Assembly (NCBI GenBank): GCA_035943635.1
Contig: DASZBX010000071.1
Span: 129,321 to 193,320, forward strand
Reading direction: 5' to 3'
DNA from: DASZBX01 sp035943635
Lineage (GTDB): Bacteria; Actinomycetota; Actinomycetes; Streptomycetales; Catenulisporaceae
DNA length: 64,000 bases
The first letter of the stretch is position 1, and every line of letters starts with the position of its first letter. The translations under genes and the position numbers were made by a program. Shown here one piece after another: positions 42,373 through 51,043 of the stretch. The notes below the pieces were generated by a model. That model saw only the letters and a list, made by a program, of their open reading frames with translations, was not told the DNA's origin and did not search any database.

Positions 42373-42459
42373 GGAATCCCAGGCCTCTCTTCCCGACGCT
42401 CTCAGTACCTTCATGCTATCCAGCACCGCCGGCGCGCGCCTTCGGTTTTCGGCGCCCGG

Positions 42460-43254
42460 CTACTGGGTGGAGGTCACCCGCAGCGCGCGGAACTGGGCCA
42501 GCAGGGCGGGGTCTCCGTCTTGGTCGACCGTGGTGTCGTCGGCTCGGTTCCAGAGCCAGAGGAACAGGTTCTGCGGGGTGCCGGCGACCGTCGCGGCGGG
42601 CGTGGCGGGTTGGGCGCTGGAGGTGAGCGTGGTCGCGGACGGGAGCTGTTCGACCAGGACGCCGGCCGTGGTGGCCCGCACGGACCAGGTGTGGCCGGCG
42701 GTGCTCAGGTGCAGCGGGCGCACGTCGGGGGCGGTGAGCAGGTCGGCGAAGTATTCCAGCCAGGTGACGCTGCTGTAGGCGACGAAGGTGACGAGGATTT
42801 CCTCGATGCCGTCGACGGCGAGGTCCTCGGGGATCTCGGCGGGCTCCAGGCCGGCGGCGAGTTCGGCGTCGACCCGGTGCACGACCGTCTCCTGGGCCAT
42901 CCGGCGGATCCAGAAGGCGACGTTCTGGCCGGGCTTGTACCAGCTGCCGGCGTGGTCGGCCGGGTCGCGGGCGTCGAACTCGGCGAGCAGGCCGGCGTAG
43001 CTGTCGGCGAGGGCGGCCACCGGGTCCCGGTCCGGCGCGGGGTCGGGGTTCTCCGGCGGCCACGGGTCCGGTTCGGCGCCCAGGCGCATGCACTCGGTCT
43101 TGTGCAGGTAGACCTCGGTGACGTGGTCGGCCAGGTCGGTGGTGGTCCAGTCCGGGCAGGACGGCACCTTGGCGGCGGGGTCCGCGGCGGTGACCGCGGA
43201 GTGCAGCAGGCGGAAGTCGTCTTCGAGGCAGGTGCGCAGTCTGGTCAGCTCCAT
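42460..43254 (-). CDS. Maleylpyruvate isomerase family mycothiol-dependent protein
   Basis: The 264-aa protein has the DinB-like MDMPI N-terminal domain, with CPDWTTTDLADHVTEVYLHK holding the first metal His, WIRRMAQETVVHRVDAELA with further His, and the C-terminal SCP2-like part (HTWSVRATTAG). This family uses mycothiol and zinc; actinomycete members are many and mostly uncharacterised. The ATG at 43254 was chosen at the family N-terminus (ELTRLRTCLEDDF). The long upstream open frame is a shadow. It is 87 bases from the PPOX gene. Confidence 0.85.
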   Translation of the reverse strand: MELTRLRTCLEDDFRLLHSAVTAADPAAKVPSCPDWTTTDLADHVTEVYLHKTECMRLGAEPDPWPPENPDPAPDRDPVAALADSYAGLLAEFDARDPADHAGSWYKPGQNVAFWIRRMAQETVVHRVDAELAAGLEPAEIPEDLAVDGIEEILVTFVAYSSVTWLEYFADLLTAPDVRPLHLSTAGHTWSVRATTAGVLVEQLPSATTLTSSAQPATPAATVAGTPQNLFLWLWNRADDTTVDQDGDPALLAQFRALRVTSTQ

Positions 43255-43346
43255 GCTGTCAGCCAAGCAGACCGTACCGACACTCGCATCAGGTCGCCGG
43301 GGTGCTTTGGCCGGGGGCCGGGGCGGCCCCGGGGTCCGGGCCGGGG

Positions 43347-44051
43347 TCAGAGTTGGGCGATGGCGGTGGTGGAGCCGGGGGTGACCTCGGTGAATCCGGC
43401 GTCGCGGACGGTCGGCAGGTCGGCGGCGGCGAGCTTGTGCCACTGCTCGGGGGTGGCGGTGCGTACGGCGAGCGGGAATCCCGCTTCGGCCCAGCGGGCC
43501 TGGTCGTCGTCGGCGAGGGTCCACCAGCCGAGTTGGGCGGCGTGGCCGACCTGGGCCATGGCTTTGCCGGCGGTCATCTGCACGCCCGGGTTGAGCCAGA
43601 GGACGGCCGTGCCGGGTTCGGGGGCGGCCGGGGCCTCGGGGTCGTCGAGTTCGGTGCCGGAGACCTGGAGTTTGGCCAGGGCGGGCGGCCAGCCGTCGAG
43701 CGGGACCGGCGGGTAGACCCGGATCTCGGCGTGCTCGCCCTGCAGGGTGATACCGGGCAGGTCCTGGGCTTTGCGCCACTCGGCGCCGCGGGCGCGCCGG
43801 ACCACCTTGCGGATCCGGCCGTCCTGCCAGGCCTCGATCAGCGCGGCCCATTCGCCCTCGCCGCGGGAGCGGGGGTCGGCGAGCAGGGTCAGGACGGCGC
43901 GGGCGGCGGTCTGCAGGGCGTCGGTGCGGGCCGGGGGCGCGTCGCGTTCGATCCGGACGACGAGCGGCAGGACGTATTGCTCGGCGTCGTCGCGGGAGGT
44001 CTCGGTCGGGGTGAAGGGGTGCTCGGCGTCGGCGTCGGCGGGGGTGTCCAT
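43347..44051 (-). CDS. PTH2-type peptidyl-tRNA hydrolase domain protein
   Basis: The 234-aa protein has an N-terminal part of about 125 residues (EQYVLPLVVRIERDAPPART, then helices), and a C-terminal PTH2-like domain: AVLWLNPGVQMTAGKAMAQ with VGHAAQLGWW, and the end VRDAGFTEVTPGSTTAIA. PTH2 enzymes release tRNA from peptidyl-tRNA; actinobacterial versions of this layout are common, and activity is likely but untested here. The ATG at 44051 abuts the divergent decayed gene. Confidence 0.82.
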   Translation of the reverse strand: MDTPADADAEHPFTPTETSRDDAEQYVLPLVVRIERDAPPARTDALQTAARAVLTLLADPRSRGEGEWAALIEAWQDGRIRKVVRRARGAEWRKAQDLPGITLQGEHAEIRVYPPVPLDGWPPALAKLQVSGTELDDPEAPAAPEPGTAVLWLNPGVQMTAGKAMAQVGHAAQLGWWTLADDDQARWAEAGFPLAVRTATPEQWHKLAAADLPTVRDAGFTEVTPGSTTAIAQL

Positions 44052-44089
44052 TGGACCATCCTGCCAGGCCGGGCGGCGGGGGTGGAGGC

Positions 44090-44730
44090 GGGTGCGGTGG
44101 GGTGCGTGATCGCCGACAGCAACGCGCTCGGCAGCGGCCTGGGCATCCGGGCGGCGGGAACTCCGGCTGGAGCACCACGCCGGCGCTGGCCTCCTTCCCG
44201 AACCCGGTGGCGCCCACGGCCACGGCCAGTGCGACCGGCGGCGGCAACCCTCCCCCGCCGACGGCCGACCCGCCGACCGCGCCGCCCACCACGGCGCCGC
44301 CGACCAGCCCGCCGCGGGCACGAACCTGGCTCAGGGCAAGCCGGCCTCGGCCAGCGGGTCGACCCAGACGTACGGGCCGGCGAACGCGGTCGACGGGAAC
44401 ACCAGCACGTACTGGGAGAGTGCCGACAACGCGTTCCCGCAGTGGTTCCAGGTGGACTTGGGCGCGGCCTACTCGATCGGGTCGCTGACGCTGGACCTGC
44501 CGCCGGCCTCCGCCTGGAGTACGAGGACCCAGACCCTCTCGGTCCAGGGCGGTAGCGACGGCTCCACCTTCACCACCATCGCCGGATCCGCGAACCACAC
44601 CTTCAACCCCGCCACCGGGAACACCGTCGCCTTCCCGGCCAAAACCGCCCGGTATGTGCGGCTGAACTTCACCGCCGACACGGCCCGGCCCGCCGGACAG
44701 TTGTCCGAGGTCCAGGTCTACGCCTCCTGA
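44090..44730 (+). pseudogene. Decayed secreted protein with Thr/Pro linker and F5/8-type C domain
   Basis: Three segments that belong together lie in three frames. VIADSNALGSGLGIR (about 44106-44150) is followed in another frame by NSGWSTTPALASFPNPV and a Pro/Thr linker to about 44310. In the third frame comes a discoidin/CBM32-like domain (GTNLAQGKPASASGSTQT, NAVDGNTSTYWES, QWFQVDLGAAYSIGSL, RYVRLNFTAD, LSEVQVYAS) ending at 44730. Each step fits loss of one base. There is no start, signal peptide or catalytic domain. This is the 3' remnant of an extracellular carbohydrate-active protein, truncated at its 5' end. Confidence 0.7.
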
Positions 44731-44769
44731 CGCCCGAGCGGCGCAGCCGCAGCGCAGGTAACTGAACCG

Positions 44770-44808
44770 GGCCGGTTCCCGTGTCATACCACGACACGGG
44801 AACCGGCC
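44770..44808. terminator. 16-bp perfect hairpin between convergent units
   Basis: Bases 44770-44785 pair fully with 44793-44808 around a seven-base loop. It lies between the decayed lectin-like gene and the 3' end of the kinase gene and probably ends the aldolase-aminotransferase-kinase operon. Confidence 0.75.
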
Positions 44809-44814
44809 TGTCCC

Positions 44815-46446
44815 TTACCGGCCGGGTCCGCGGAGACGCGCGTAGAACGGGCGCAGCCGCCGATAGGCCTCCCGGTAGGCCCGGTAAGACTCGTCGTAGA
44901 CCTCCCGGTTCGCCGGGTCGGGGCGGTAGACCGCCGCGACGGACACGGTTCCGGGGATCTGCTCCCAGCCCAGCTCGCCGAGCGCGACGGCGGCCAGCAG
45001 GGCGGCTCCGTGCACGTTCGCCGACACCGGGTCGGCGACCTGCCGGATCTCCCGGTCCAGGATGTCGGCCATGGCCTGGCACCACAGCGCGGAGTTCGCC
45101 CCGCCGCCGATGAAGCGCAGCGCGCCGAGTCGGGCGGGGCCTCTACCATGGCCCTTCGCGGCGAATCGGTCAACAGCTTCGAGCATCCAGCGTGCGTTCA
45201 GGGCCACCCCCTCGAACACCGAGCGGGCCAGATCGGCCCGGCCGGTGGTCAGCGAGACGTTGATCCAGCCGCCGCGCACGGCCGGGTCGTCGACCGGGGT
45301 GCGCTCGCCGTTGAGCCAGGGCAGGAACAGCACGCCGTGGCAGCCGGGCGGCGCGGTCGCGGCCAGGGCGCCGAGCCGGTCGAGCGCGTCGGCGGGCCGG
45401 GGACGGTCCGGGCCGGTCTCGTGCAGCACGGTGTCCAGCAGCCAGTCCACGGCCTTGCCGGCCACGTCCTGCACGGTGGCGACCCAGTACAGGCCGGGGA
45501 CGACGGACGGCATCGAGGCGATGTTGCGGGTGATGTCGGTCTTCTTGTAGGGCACGTGGCAGGAGAGCCAGGCGGAGGTGCCGACGTACAGGTGCGCGTC
45601 GTATTCGCGGACCGCGCCCGCGCCGATGGCCGCGGCCGTGGTGTCGCCGGTCCCGGCCACCACCTGCACGCCGGGGTGCAGGCCGAGGTCGGCGGCGGCC
45701 TTCGGGGTCAGGGTGCCCACGATCGTGCCGGGGGCGACCAGGTCGGGCAGTTTCGCCGGGTCCAGGCCGCACCGGCGGATCAGCGGCGCGTCCCAGCGGA
45801 CCCGGGAGGCGTCCCGGTTGTCGGTGCACCAGCGCAGCACGGCCGTGTCGTAGGCGGCGACCGCGCGCCCGGTGGCCCGCATGGTGAGGTACTCGGGCAC
45901 GTCCAGCAGCCAGCGCGCCGCGGCGTAGGCCTCGGGACGTTCGGTGCGCAGGAAGTGGCTCTGGCCGACCGGGTCCTTCCCGGTCAGGGTCGGGGCCCCG
46001 CCGGTGCGGGAGAGCCAGCGGCGCAGCTTGCGGGCGTTGTAGCCGGTGCCGGGGACGGTGATCCCGCCGCCGGCGATCCGGCGGCTGTGCGCGGCGCCGC
46101 GCGAGTCCATCCAGATGACCGCCGGGTGGGTGGCCACGCCGTCGGCGTCGACCGGGACGGTGCCGCCCCACTGGGCCGAGAAGCACAGGGCCGCGATCCG
46201 TTCGGCGGGCAGGTCCAGGCGGGCCAGCAGGCGCGCGGTGGCGGCCGCGACGGCGGTCCACCAGTCGTCCGGGTCCTGCTCGGCGCCGCCGCCGGGCAGG
46301 AAGCGGACGGCGACGCGTTCGGCCTCGTGGCCCAGCAGGGTGCCGGCGGTGTCGGCCACGGCCACCTTGGGGCCGCCGGTGCCCAGGTCCACCCCGAGCA
46401 CGTAGCGGGCGGGCGCCGGGGACGGGACGGGCGGGGGCGGGGTCAT
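44815..46446 (-). CDS. FGGY-family carbohydrate kinase
   Basis: The 543-aa two-domain kinase has GVDLGTGGPKVAV (phosphate 1), FSAQWGGTVPVD, IWMDSRGAAHSRRI, GYNARKLRRWL, VAGTGDTTAAAIGAGA (phosphate 2) and RFIGGGANSALWCQAMADIL (adenosine). Members phosphorylate xylulose, ribulose, glycerol, erythritol and similar; the substrate here is unknown. It is the third gene of an operon, 17 bases after the aminotransferase gene, which follows a class II aldolase gene by the same gap. Together they suggest phosphorylation then aldol cleavage of a ketose or amino-polyol derivative. Confidence 0.9.
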   Translation of the reverse strand: MTPPPPVPSPAPARYVLGVDLGTGGPKVAVADTAGTLLGHEAERVAVRFLPGGGAEQDPDDWWTAVAAATARLLARLDLPAERIAALCFSAQWGGTVPVDADGVATHPAVIWMDSRGAAHSRRIAGGGITVPGTGYNARKLRRWLSRTGGAPTLTGKDPVGQSHFLRTERPEAYAAARWLLDVPEYLTMRATGRAVAAYDTAVLRWCTDNRDASRVRWDAPLIRRCGLDPAKLPDLVAPGTIVGTLTPKAAADLGLHPGVQVVAGTGDTTAAAIGAGAVREYDAHLYVGTSAWLSCHVPYKKTDITRNIASMPSVVPGLYWVATVQDVAGKAVDWLLDTVLHETGPDRPRPADALDRLGALAATAPPGCHGVLFLPWLNGERTPVDDPAVRGGWINVSLTTGRADLARSVFEGVALNARWMLEAVDRFAAKGHGRGPARLGALRFIGGGANSALWCQAMADILDREIRQVADPVSANVHGAALLAAVALGELGWEQIPGTVSVAAVYRPDPANREVYDESYRAYREAYRRLRPFYARLRGPGR

Positions 46447-46463
46447 CTCGCCGGCCGGCCCGG

Positions 46464-47918
46464 TCAGTCCCCGGCCGGGGGCACCTGGGCGAAGACCCGG
46501 CCGAAGGCGGCCAGCGCCTCGTCCACGACCTCGTCGGTGTCGGCCATCGAGGTGTAGATCCGGGACCCGGCCAGGGTGATCACGCCTTCGGCGGAGAAGG
46601 CCATCGACATGTGGCCGAGCATGTCCATCCGCGGGCCGAGCTTGTCGAAGAACTCCGGGTCCTGCAACGACAGGTGCAACATGCCGGAGGTGTGCAGGTG
46701 CACGATGGAACCGAAGTTGTAGGTGACGTACGGCAGGTCGTACCGGGCGATCAGCGCCTCCAGGCCGGCCCGGAGCCGGTCGCCGGCCGCGCCGGCCCTG
46801 GCCGGGGCGTCGGTGCGGTCCATCTCCAGCAGGCTGTGGTAGCCGGCCGCGCAGGAGAGCGGGTTGGCCGCGAGGGTGCCGCCGATCAGGGCGCGCTTGC
46901 CGGCCGCGGTCAGGCCGCCGGCGAACATGGCCATCACCTCGGCCTTGCCGCCGACCCCGCCGGCCGCCGGGTAGCCGCCGGCCACGCACTTGCCGAACAC
47001 GGTCAGGTCCGGGGTGACCCCGTAGTAGCCCTGGGCGCCGGCCAGGCCGAGCCGGAAGCCGGTGACCACCTCGTCGAACACGAGCAGGGTGCCGAACTCG
47101 TCGCACACCTCGCGCACCTGCCGGTTGTAGTCGCGGGCGACCGGGTGGGTGCCGGACTCCGGGCCCACCGGTTCGAGCAGGACGGCCGCGGTGCCGCCCT
47201 TCTCCTCGTTGCCGGCCAGGATGGCGCGCAGCGCGTCCAGGTCGCCGGGGGCGGCCTCCTGGGTGGTCAGCAGGGCGCCGCCGGGGATGCCGGCCGCCTC
47301 CAGGCTCCCGGTGCCGGGGATCCGCAGGCCGTAGACGACCTGGTCGCTCCAGCCGTGGTAGGCGCCGCCGATCTTGACGATGTTGGCCTTGCCGGTGAAG
47401 GCGCGGGCGGCCCGGACGGCCGCGAGCACGCCCTCGGTGCCGGAGCCGAGCATCCGGAACCGGTCGACGTGCGGCATGAAGTCGTGGATGAGCTTGGCCA
47501 GCTTGATCTCGTAGCCGTGCAGCAGGCCGGTGACCGGGCCGCACTCGGCGAGCAGCTCGATCACCTTCTCCCGGACCGGGGCGTAGTTGGAGCCGAGCAC
47601 GGTCGGGCCGCCGGCCTGGAGGAAGTCGATGTAGCGGTTGCCGTCGGCGTCGGTGAGGTAGGCGCCCTCGGCCTTGGTGATCTCCAGCGCCCACGGGTCG
47701 TTCAGGGCCAGGTTGTGCTGGACGCCGCCGGGGATGTACTTCTCGGCCTCGGCGGCCGAGGCCTTGGAGGTCTTGGCGTGGGTCTCGTACCAGGCTTCGT
47801 AGGCGGCGAGGGACTCGGCGGTCAGGGTGCGCAGCGGGCTGTGGGTGAGGGTGTGCAGCCGGGCCTCGATCGCCGGGACGTCCGGGTACTGGCTGATGGC
47901 GTAGGTGTCGCGGGCCAT
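46464..47918 (-). CDS. Class III PLP-dependent aminotransferase (GSA-like)
   Basis: The 484-aa fold-type I aminotransferase has an N-terminal extension of about 60 residues, KYIPGGVQHNLAL, RMLGSGTEGVLAAVRAARAF, GAYHGWSD, LLVFDEVVTGFRLG with PLP-binding Asp, and the Schiff-base Lys in VFGKCVAGGYPAAG. It resembles glutamate-1-semialdehyde aminomutase-like enzymes in the region GSGTEG...GAYHGW, but is not HemL by context. The middle gene of the aldolase-aminotransferase-kinase operon, it likely aminates or deaminates the operon's sugar or polyol substrate. Confidence 0.9.
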   Translation of the reverse strand: MARDTYAISQYPDVPAIEARLHTLTHSPLRTLTAESLAAYEAWYETHAKTSKASAAEAEKYIPGGVQHNLALNDPWALEITKAEGAYLTDADGNRYIDFLQAGGPTVLGSNYAPVREKVIELLAECGPVTGLLHGYEIKLAKLIHDFMPHVDRFRMLGSGTEGVLAAVRAARAFTGKANIVKIGGAYHGWSDQVVYGLRIPGTGSLEAAGIPGGALLTTQEAAPGDLDALRAILAGNEEKGGTAAVLLEPVGPESGTHPVARDYNRQVREVCDEFGTLLVFDEVVTGFRLGLAGAQGYYGVTPDLTVFGKCVAGGYPAAGGVGGKAEVMAMFAGGLTAAGKRALIGGTLAANPLSCAAGYHSLLEMDRTDAPARAGAAGDRLRAGLEALIARYDLPYVTYNFGSIVHLHTSGMLHLSLQDPEFFDKLGPRMDMLGHMSMAFSAEGVITLAGSRIYTSMADTDEVVDEALAAFGRVFAQVPPAGD

Positions 47919-47935
47919 GTTCGGTCGACCTGTCC

Positions 47936-48640
47936 TTACTTCTCGGTCTGTTCGGGCTTGTCGGGCTGCTCGGCCTTCTCGATCTTCCTGGTGGTGCCGT
48001 AGTTGGAGCTGAGCGCGAAGTTGATCACGTCCTCCTGCTCCTGCTGGGTCAGTTCGCGCGGCGCGGTGCCGGTGACCGCGGACAGCAGCAGGGCCTGGCG
48101 GTAGGTGTCGGCGGCCCATTCGGCCAGTTCGAGGTTGTCCACGGCCTTGTCCAGGGTCCGGCCGTGCGCGATCGAGCCGTGGTTGCGCATGAGCGCGGCG
48201 GACTTGTATTCCAGCGCCTTGACCACGTGGGCGGCGAGTTCGTCGCTGCCGTAGCAGGCGTAGGGGGCGACGCGGACGGCGCCGCCGAGGTTGAGCATGG
48301 CGTAGTGGATCAGCGGGATCTCGTCGGCGACCAGGCCGATCGCGGTGGAGCCGACGGCGTGGGTGTGCGTGATGGCGCCGGTGCCGGTGGCCTTGTAGAT
48401 GGCCAGGTGCATCGGGACCTCGCTGGTGGGGGCGAGGTCGCCGTCGACGACGTTGCCGTCGAGGTCGATCACCGTCATCTGCTCGGCGGTCAGGTCGGAG
48501 ATGACACCGCCGGTCGGGGTGACCGCGACCAGGTCGCCGGCCCGCACGGACAGGTTCCCGCTGGTTCCGATCACCAGGCCGCGGGCGGCCAGGCGGCGTC
48601 CGGCGGCGGCCAGGGCCGCGCGCTCCTCGGCGAGCTGCAT
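47936..48640 (-). CDS. Class II aldolase/adducin family protein
   Basis: The 234-aa zinc enzyme has GLVIGTSGNLSVR, VTPTGGVISDL, SEVPMHLAIY with catalytic Glu, THTHAVGSTAIG with two zinc His, and the third His in MRNHGSIAHG, as in fuculose-1-phosphate aldolase and ribulose-5-phosphate 4-epimerase. A Lys/Glu-rich tail ends the protein. It is the first gene of a three-gene operon; AAGGAG lies just before the ATG, and a perfect inverted repeat is 39-60 bases upstream. Aldol cleavage of the phosphate made by the FGGY kinase is the simplest role. Confidence 0.9.
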   Translation of the reverse strand: MQLAEERAALAAAGRRLAARGLVIGTSGNLSVRAGDLVAVTPTGGVISDLTAEQMTVIDLDGNVVDGDLAPTSEVPMHLAIYKATGTGAITHTHAVGSTAIGLVADEIPLIHYAMLNLGGAVRVAPYACYGSDELAAHVVKALEYKSAALMRNHGSIAHGRTLDKAVDNLELAEWAADTYRQALLLSAVTGTAPRELTQQEQEDVINFALSSNYGTTRKIEKAEQPDKPEQTEK

Positions 48641-48678
48641 GAAGGGCTCCTTCCCGGCCGCGTCGGCCCGGTCCGATA

Positions 48679-48700
48679 AACATGATCTCACGTTCATGTT
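48679..48700. promoter_or_regulatory. Perfect 7-bp inverted repeat upstream of the aldolase operon
   Basis: AACATGA (48679-48685) and TCATGTT (48694-48700) are exact complements with an 8-base spacer, in the A/T-richest part of the promoter region. The geometry suits a dimeric repressor such as DeoR, GntR or LacI type; no regulator gene is adjacent. Confidence 0.55.
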
Positions 48701-48910
48701 CTGTGCGCCCGGCGGCGGCGTCAATCGGCGGACCGGCGCCGTTACCAAGCCGATACCGTGGTGCGGGCGCGGTGCGGGCCGGCTGTCGGGGGGATTGTCA
48801 TCGTGGTATGTCACAATCAGCGCAGATGAGGTGCTCCCGGCGGGCGGCCCGCGGGCGCGGGGCATACCGGCGGTCGCCCACACGTACTAGTCTTGCTATC
48901 CGTCAGATCG

Positions 48911-50953
48911 ATGTCATCCCAGGTGCCGCCACCCGCCGACCAGCCGGGAACGGCCGGCGAGAGGTACGAGGACAAGGTGTACAACTGCGGCTCTTGCGGA
49001 CAGGCCGGCGACGGCCGGTTCTGCCGGATATGCGGCGGCTCGCTCATCGCCGTCCCCGACCAGGCACCGGACCAGGCTCCGCCGCCGGCGGAGGCAGTAG
49101 ACCCCCTGCTCTACGGCGGCGGCAGGCGACGGCTCCAGGGGTCCGCACCGGCCGAACCGCCCGTGCAGGCGGGCCCGGATCCCTCCCTGTACGGCAGCGC
49201 CCGGCCGAGCCGGCACGCGGCCGCACCGGCGGCGCAGGCCGAGCCGACGGCGCTCCTGCCGTTCGGGGTACGCGGCGTCGGACCGGTGGCCGGGCCGACG
49301 AGCCCGGCGGGGCCGACGGGTTCGCCCGGTTCGGCCATTCCGGTGAGTCCGGGCGGTGCGGCCGGCCCGGCCGTTCCGGTGAATCCGGCGGCGGCGTACG
49401 GCGGTCCGGGCGCGGCCGGGGCCGCGGGCGGCGCGGCGAACCAGGTTCCGGTGACCACGGAGGCGACACAGCTGCTGCCGCCCGCCGCGGACCGGTCCAA
49501 GTTCTACGGCGGGGCGAGCGCACTGCCGGGCGCGGCCGACTCGACGGCGCTGATTCCGCCGCCCGGGAGCGGCAGTCCGCTGGGTTACGGCGCGGGAACC
49601 AGTCCCGTGACATACGGCGCGCCGAACGTCATGCCGGGCGCCGCGGACTCGACCCAGCTGCTGCCGCCCGCGGCCGCGGCGGCGGGCAATCCCCTGCTGT
49701 ACGGGGGCGCCAGCGCAGCACCGGTCGCGGACTCGACTCAACTGCTGCCGCCTGCGGCGGGCAATCCCCTGTTGTACGGCGGTGCGAGCGCGGCACCGGC
49801 TGCGGCCGACTCGACCCAGTTGCTGCCGCCGACCCCGCAGAACGACCCCCAGTTGTACGGCGGGACCCCGAGGTATCAGCCGCAGCCGCTGATTGCGCAG
49901 CAGACGCAGCTGCTCCCTCCGACCGTAGCCGGGCCGGGCGCCGCGGGCGCGCCGCCCGCGCAGGCCGGGTACTGGGCCGCCGGACCCGTCGGTGCGCCGA
50001 CGAGCGCTCCCGGCCCCGCGCCCGCGCCGATGTCCGCTCCTGCGCCGCAGCAGGCCGGGCCGGCTGCGCCGCCCGCGTTCCAGCAGTACCCGCCGCAGCA
50101 GGCGTGGCCGTCCGCCGGGTCGCCGGTCCAGGCCGGGCCCGCGCAGCCGCAGCCGGGCCCGGGGATGGGCCGGCCGGGCGGACCGGGACCGTACCCGCAG
50201 GCGGCCGTCCCGATGATGCCGGGCGGGCCGCCCACCCAGGTCGTCCCGACCGGATCGTACGGCCCGGCCGCCGCGGCCCAGCCGCCCGCGCCGCCGGAGG
50301 AGTACACCGGGGAGTGGGCCGAGGAGTCCGAGGGCCAGCCCAGGGCCGTGGTCTACGGCGTGCTCGGCGCGGTCGCCATCGCGGTCGCGATCATCGGCGG
50401 GCTGCTGTACTTCGGCACGCCCAGCGGGCCGGCCACCACGCCGACCGCGTCCTCGACCACGCAGCAGGCCGCGGCGTCCGCGACCCCGACGCAGACCTCG
50501 AGCACACAGCTGCAACTGCCGCCGCCCCCGCCGACGACCGCCCCGGCGACCACGGCCGCGCCCACGCCGAACGCGCCGACCGGCGCCCTCACCGGCTACC
50601 AGGGCATGTGCGTCGACGACCGTTCGGGCCTGACCACGCCCGGGAACCCGGTGATGATCGCGTCCTGCGACAACAGCGTCGACCAGCAGTGGTCGGTCGC
50701 CTCGGGCAACACCCTGCAGGCGTTCGGGTTGTGCCTGGACGTGGCCGGAGGCGGCACCGGGGACTCGACGCAGGTGGACCTCTACACCTGCAACGGCACC
50801 GGCGCCCAGGTCTGGGAGCCGCAGGCGGACGGCGCGCTGTTCAACCCGCAGTCCAGCAAGTGCCTGGACGACACCGGATACGGCGGATCGGGCACCCAGC
50901 TGCAGATCTGGGACTGCACCGGCAACCCCAACCAGAAGTGGAACCTGCCCTGA
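48911..50953 (+). CDS. Zinc-ribbon, repeat, single-TM protein with extracellular ricin-type lectin domain
   Basis: The 680-aa protein has four ordered parts. A zinc ribbon uses C26, C29, C38 and C41 (CGSC...CRIC). A long Pro/Gly/Ala-rich cytoplasmic stretch carries repeated TQLLPPA and LYGGASAAP units (about residues 178-340). One TM segment is VVYGVLGAVAIAVAIIGG (about 480-502). A Thr/Pro linker and a beta-trefoil RICIN domain (about 558-680) follow, with DQQWS, AQVWEP and NQKWNLP marking the QxW repeats. No signal peptide is present; the TM acts as a signal anchor. A cell-surface glycan-binding sensor or anchor is plausible; the TQ units could be kinase targets (inference). Confidence 0.8.
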   Translation: MSSQVPPPADQPGTAGERYEDKVYNCGSCGQAGDGRFCRICGGSLIAVPDQAPDQAPPPAEAVDPLLYGGGRRRLQGSAPAEPPVQAGPDPSLYGSARPSRHAAAPAAQAEPTALLPFGVRGVGPVAGPTSPAGPTGSPGSAIPVSPGGAAGPAVPVNPAAAYGGPGAAGAAGGAANQVPVTTEATQLLPPAADRSKFYGGASALPGAADSTALIPPPGSGSPLGYGAGTSPVTYGAPNVMPGAADSTQLLPPAAAAAGNPLLYGGASAAPVADSTQLLPPAAGNPLLYGGASAAPAAADSTQLLPPTPQNDPQLYGGTPRYQPQPLIAQQTQLLPPTVAGPGAAGAPPAQAGYWAAGPVGAPTSAPGPAPAPMSAPAPQQAGPAAPPAFQQYPPQQAWPSAGSPVQAGPAQPQPGPGMGRPGGPGPYPQAAVPMMPGGPPTQVVPTGSYGPAAAAQPPAPPEEYTGEWAEESEGQPRAVVYGVLGAVAIAVAIIGGLLYFGTPSGPATTPTASSTTQQAAASATPTQTSSTQLQLPPPPPTTAPATTAAPTPNAPTGALTGYQGMCVDDRSGLTTPGNPVMIASCDNSVDQQWSVASGNTLQAFGLCLDVAGGGTGDSTQVDLYTCNGTGAQVWEPQADGALFNPQSSKCLDDTGYGGSGTQLQIWDCTGNPNQKWNLP

Positions 50954-50981
50954 GCCGACCCGGAACAGGGCCCTGTCTGAC

Positions 50982-51025
50982 ACGTCTGCCGGTCCGCCTC
51001 CCGAGGGAGGCGGACCGGCAGACGT
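50982..51025. terminator. 44-bp near-perfect palindrome with a 2-base centre
   Basis: All 21 bases of 50982-51002 pair with 51005-51025. It lies between the convergent stops of the ricin-lectin gene and galU. It should end both transcripts; no T-run is present. Confidence 0.8.
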
Positions 51026-51043
51026 CTGTGCACGGCCGCCGCG

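Noticed and set aside
42460..44787. 775-codon frame extending the maleylpyruvate-isomerase gene upstream
   Set aside because: The extension overlaps the Pth2-like gene and the decayed lectin gene in antisense and is low complexity.
44815..47694. 959-codon frame continuing upstream of the FGGY kinase start
   Set aside because: The part before 46446 is a shadow of the aminotransferase gene; the kinase domain starts at the ATG at 46446.
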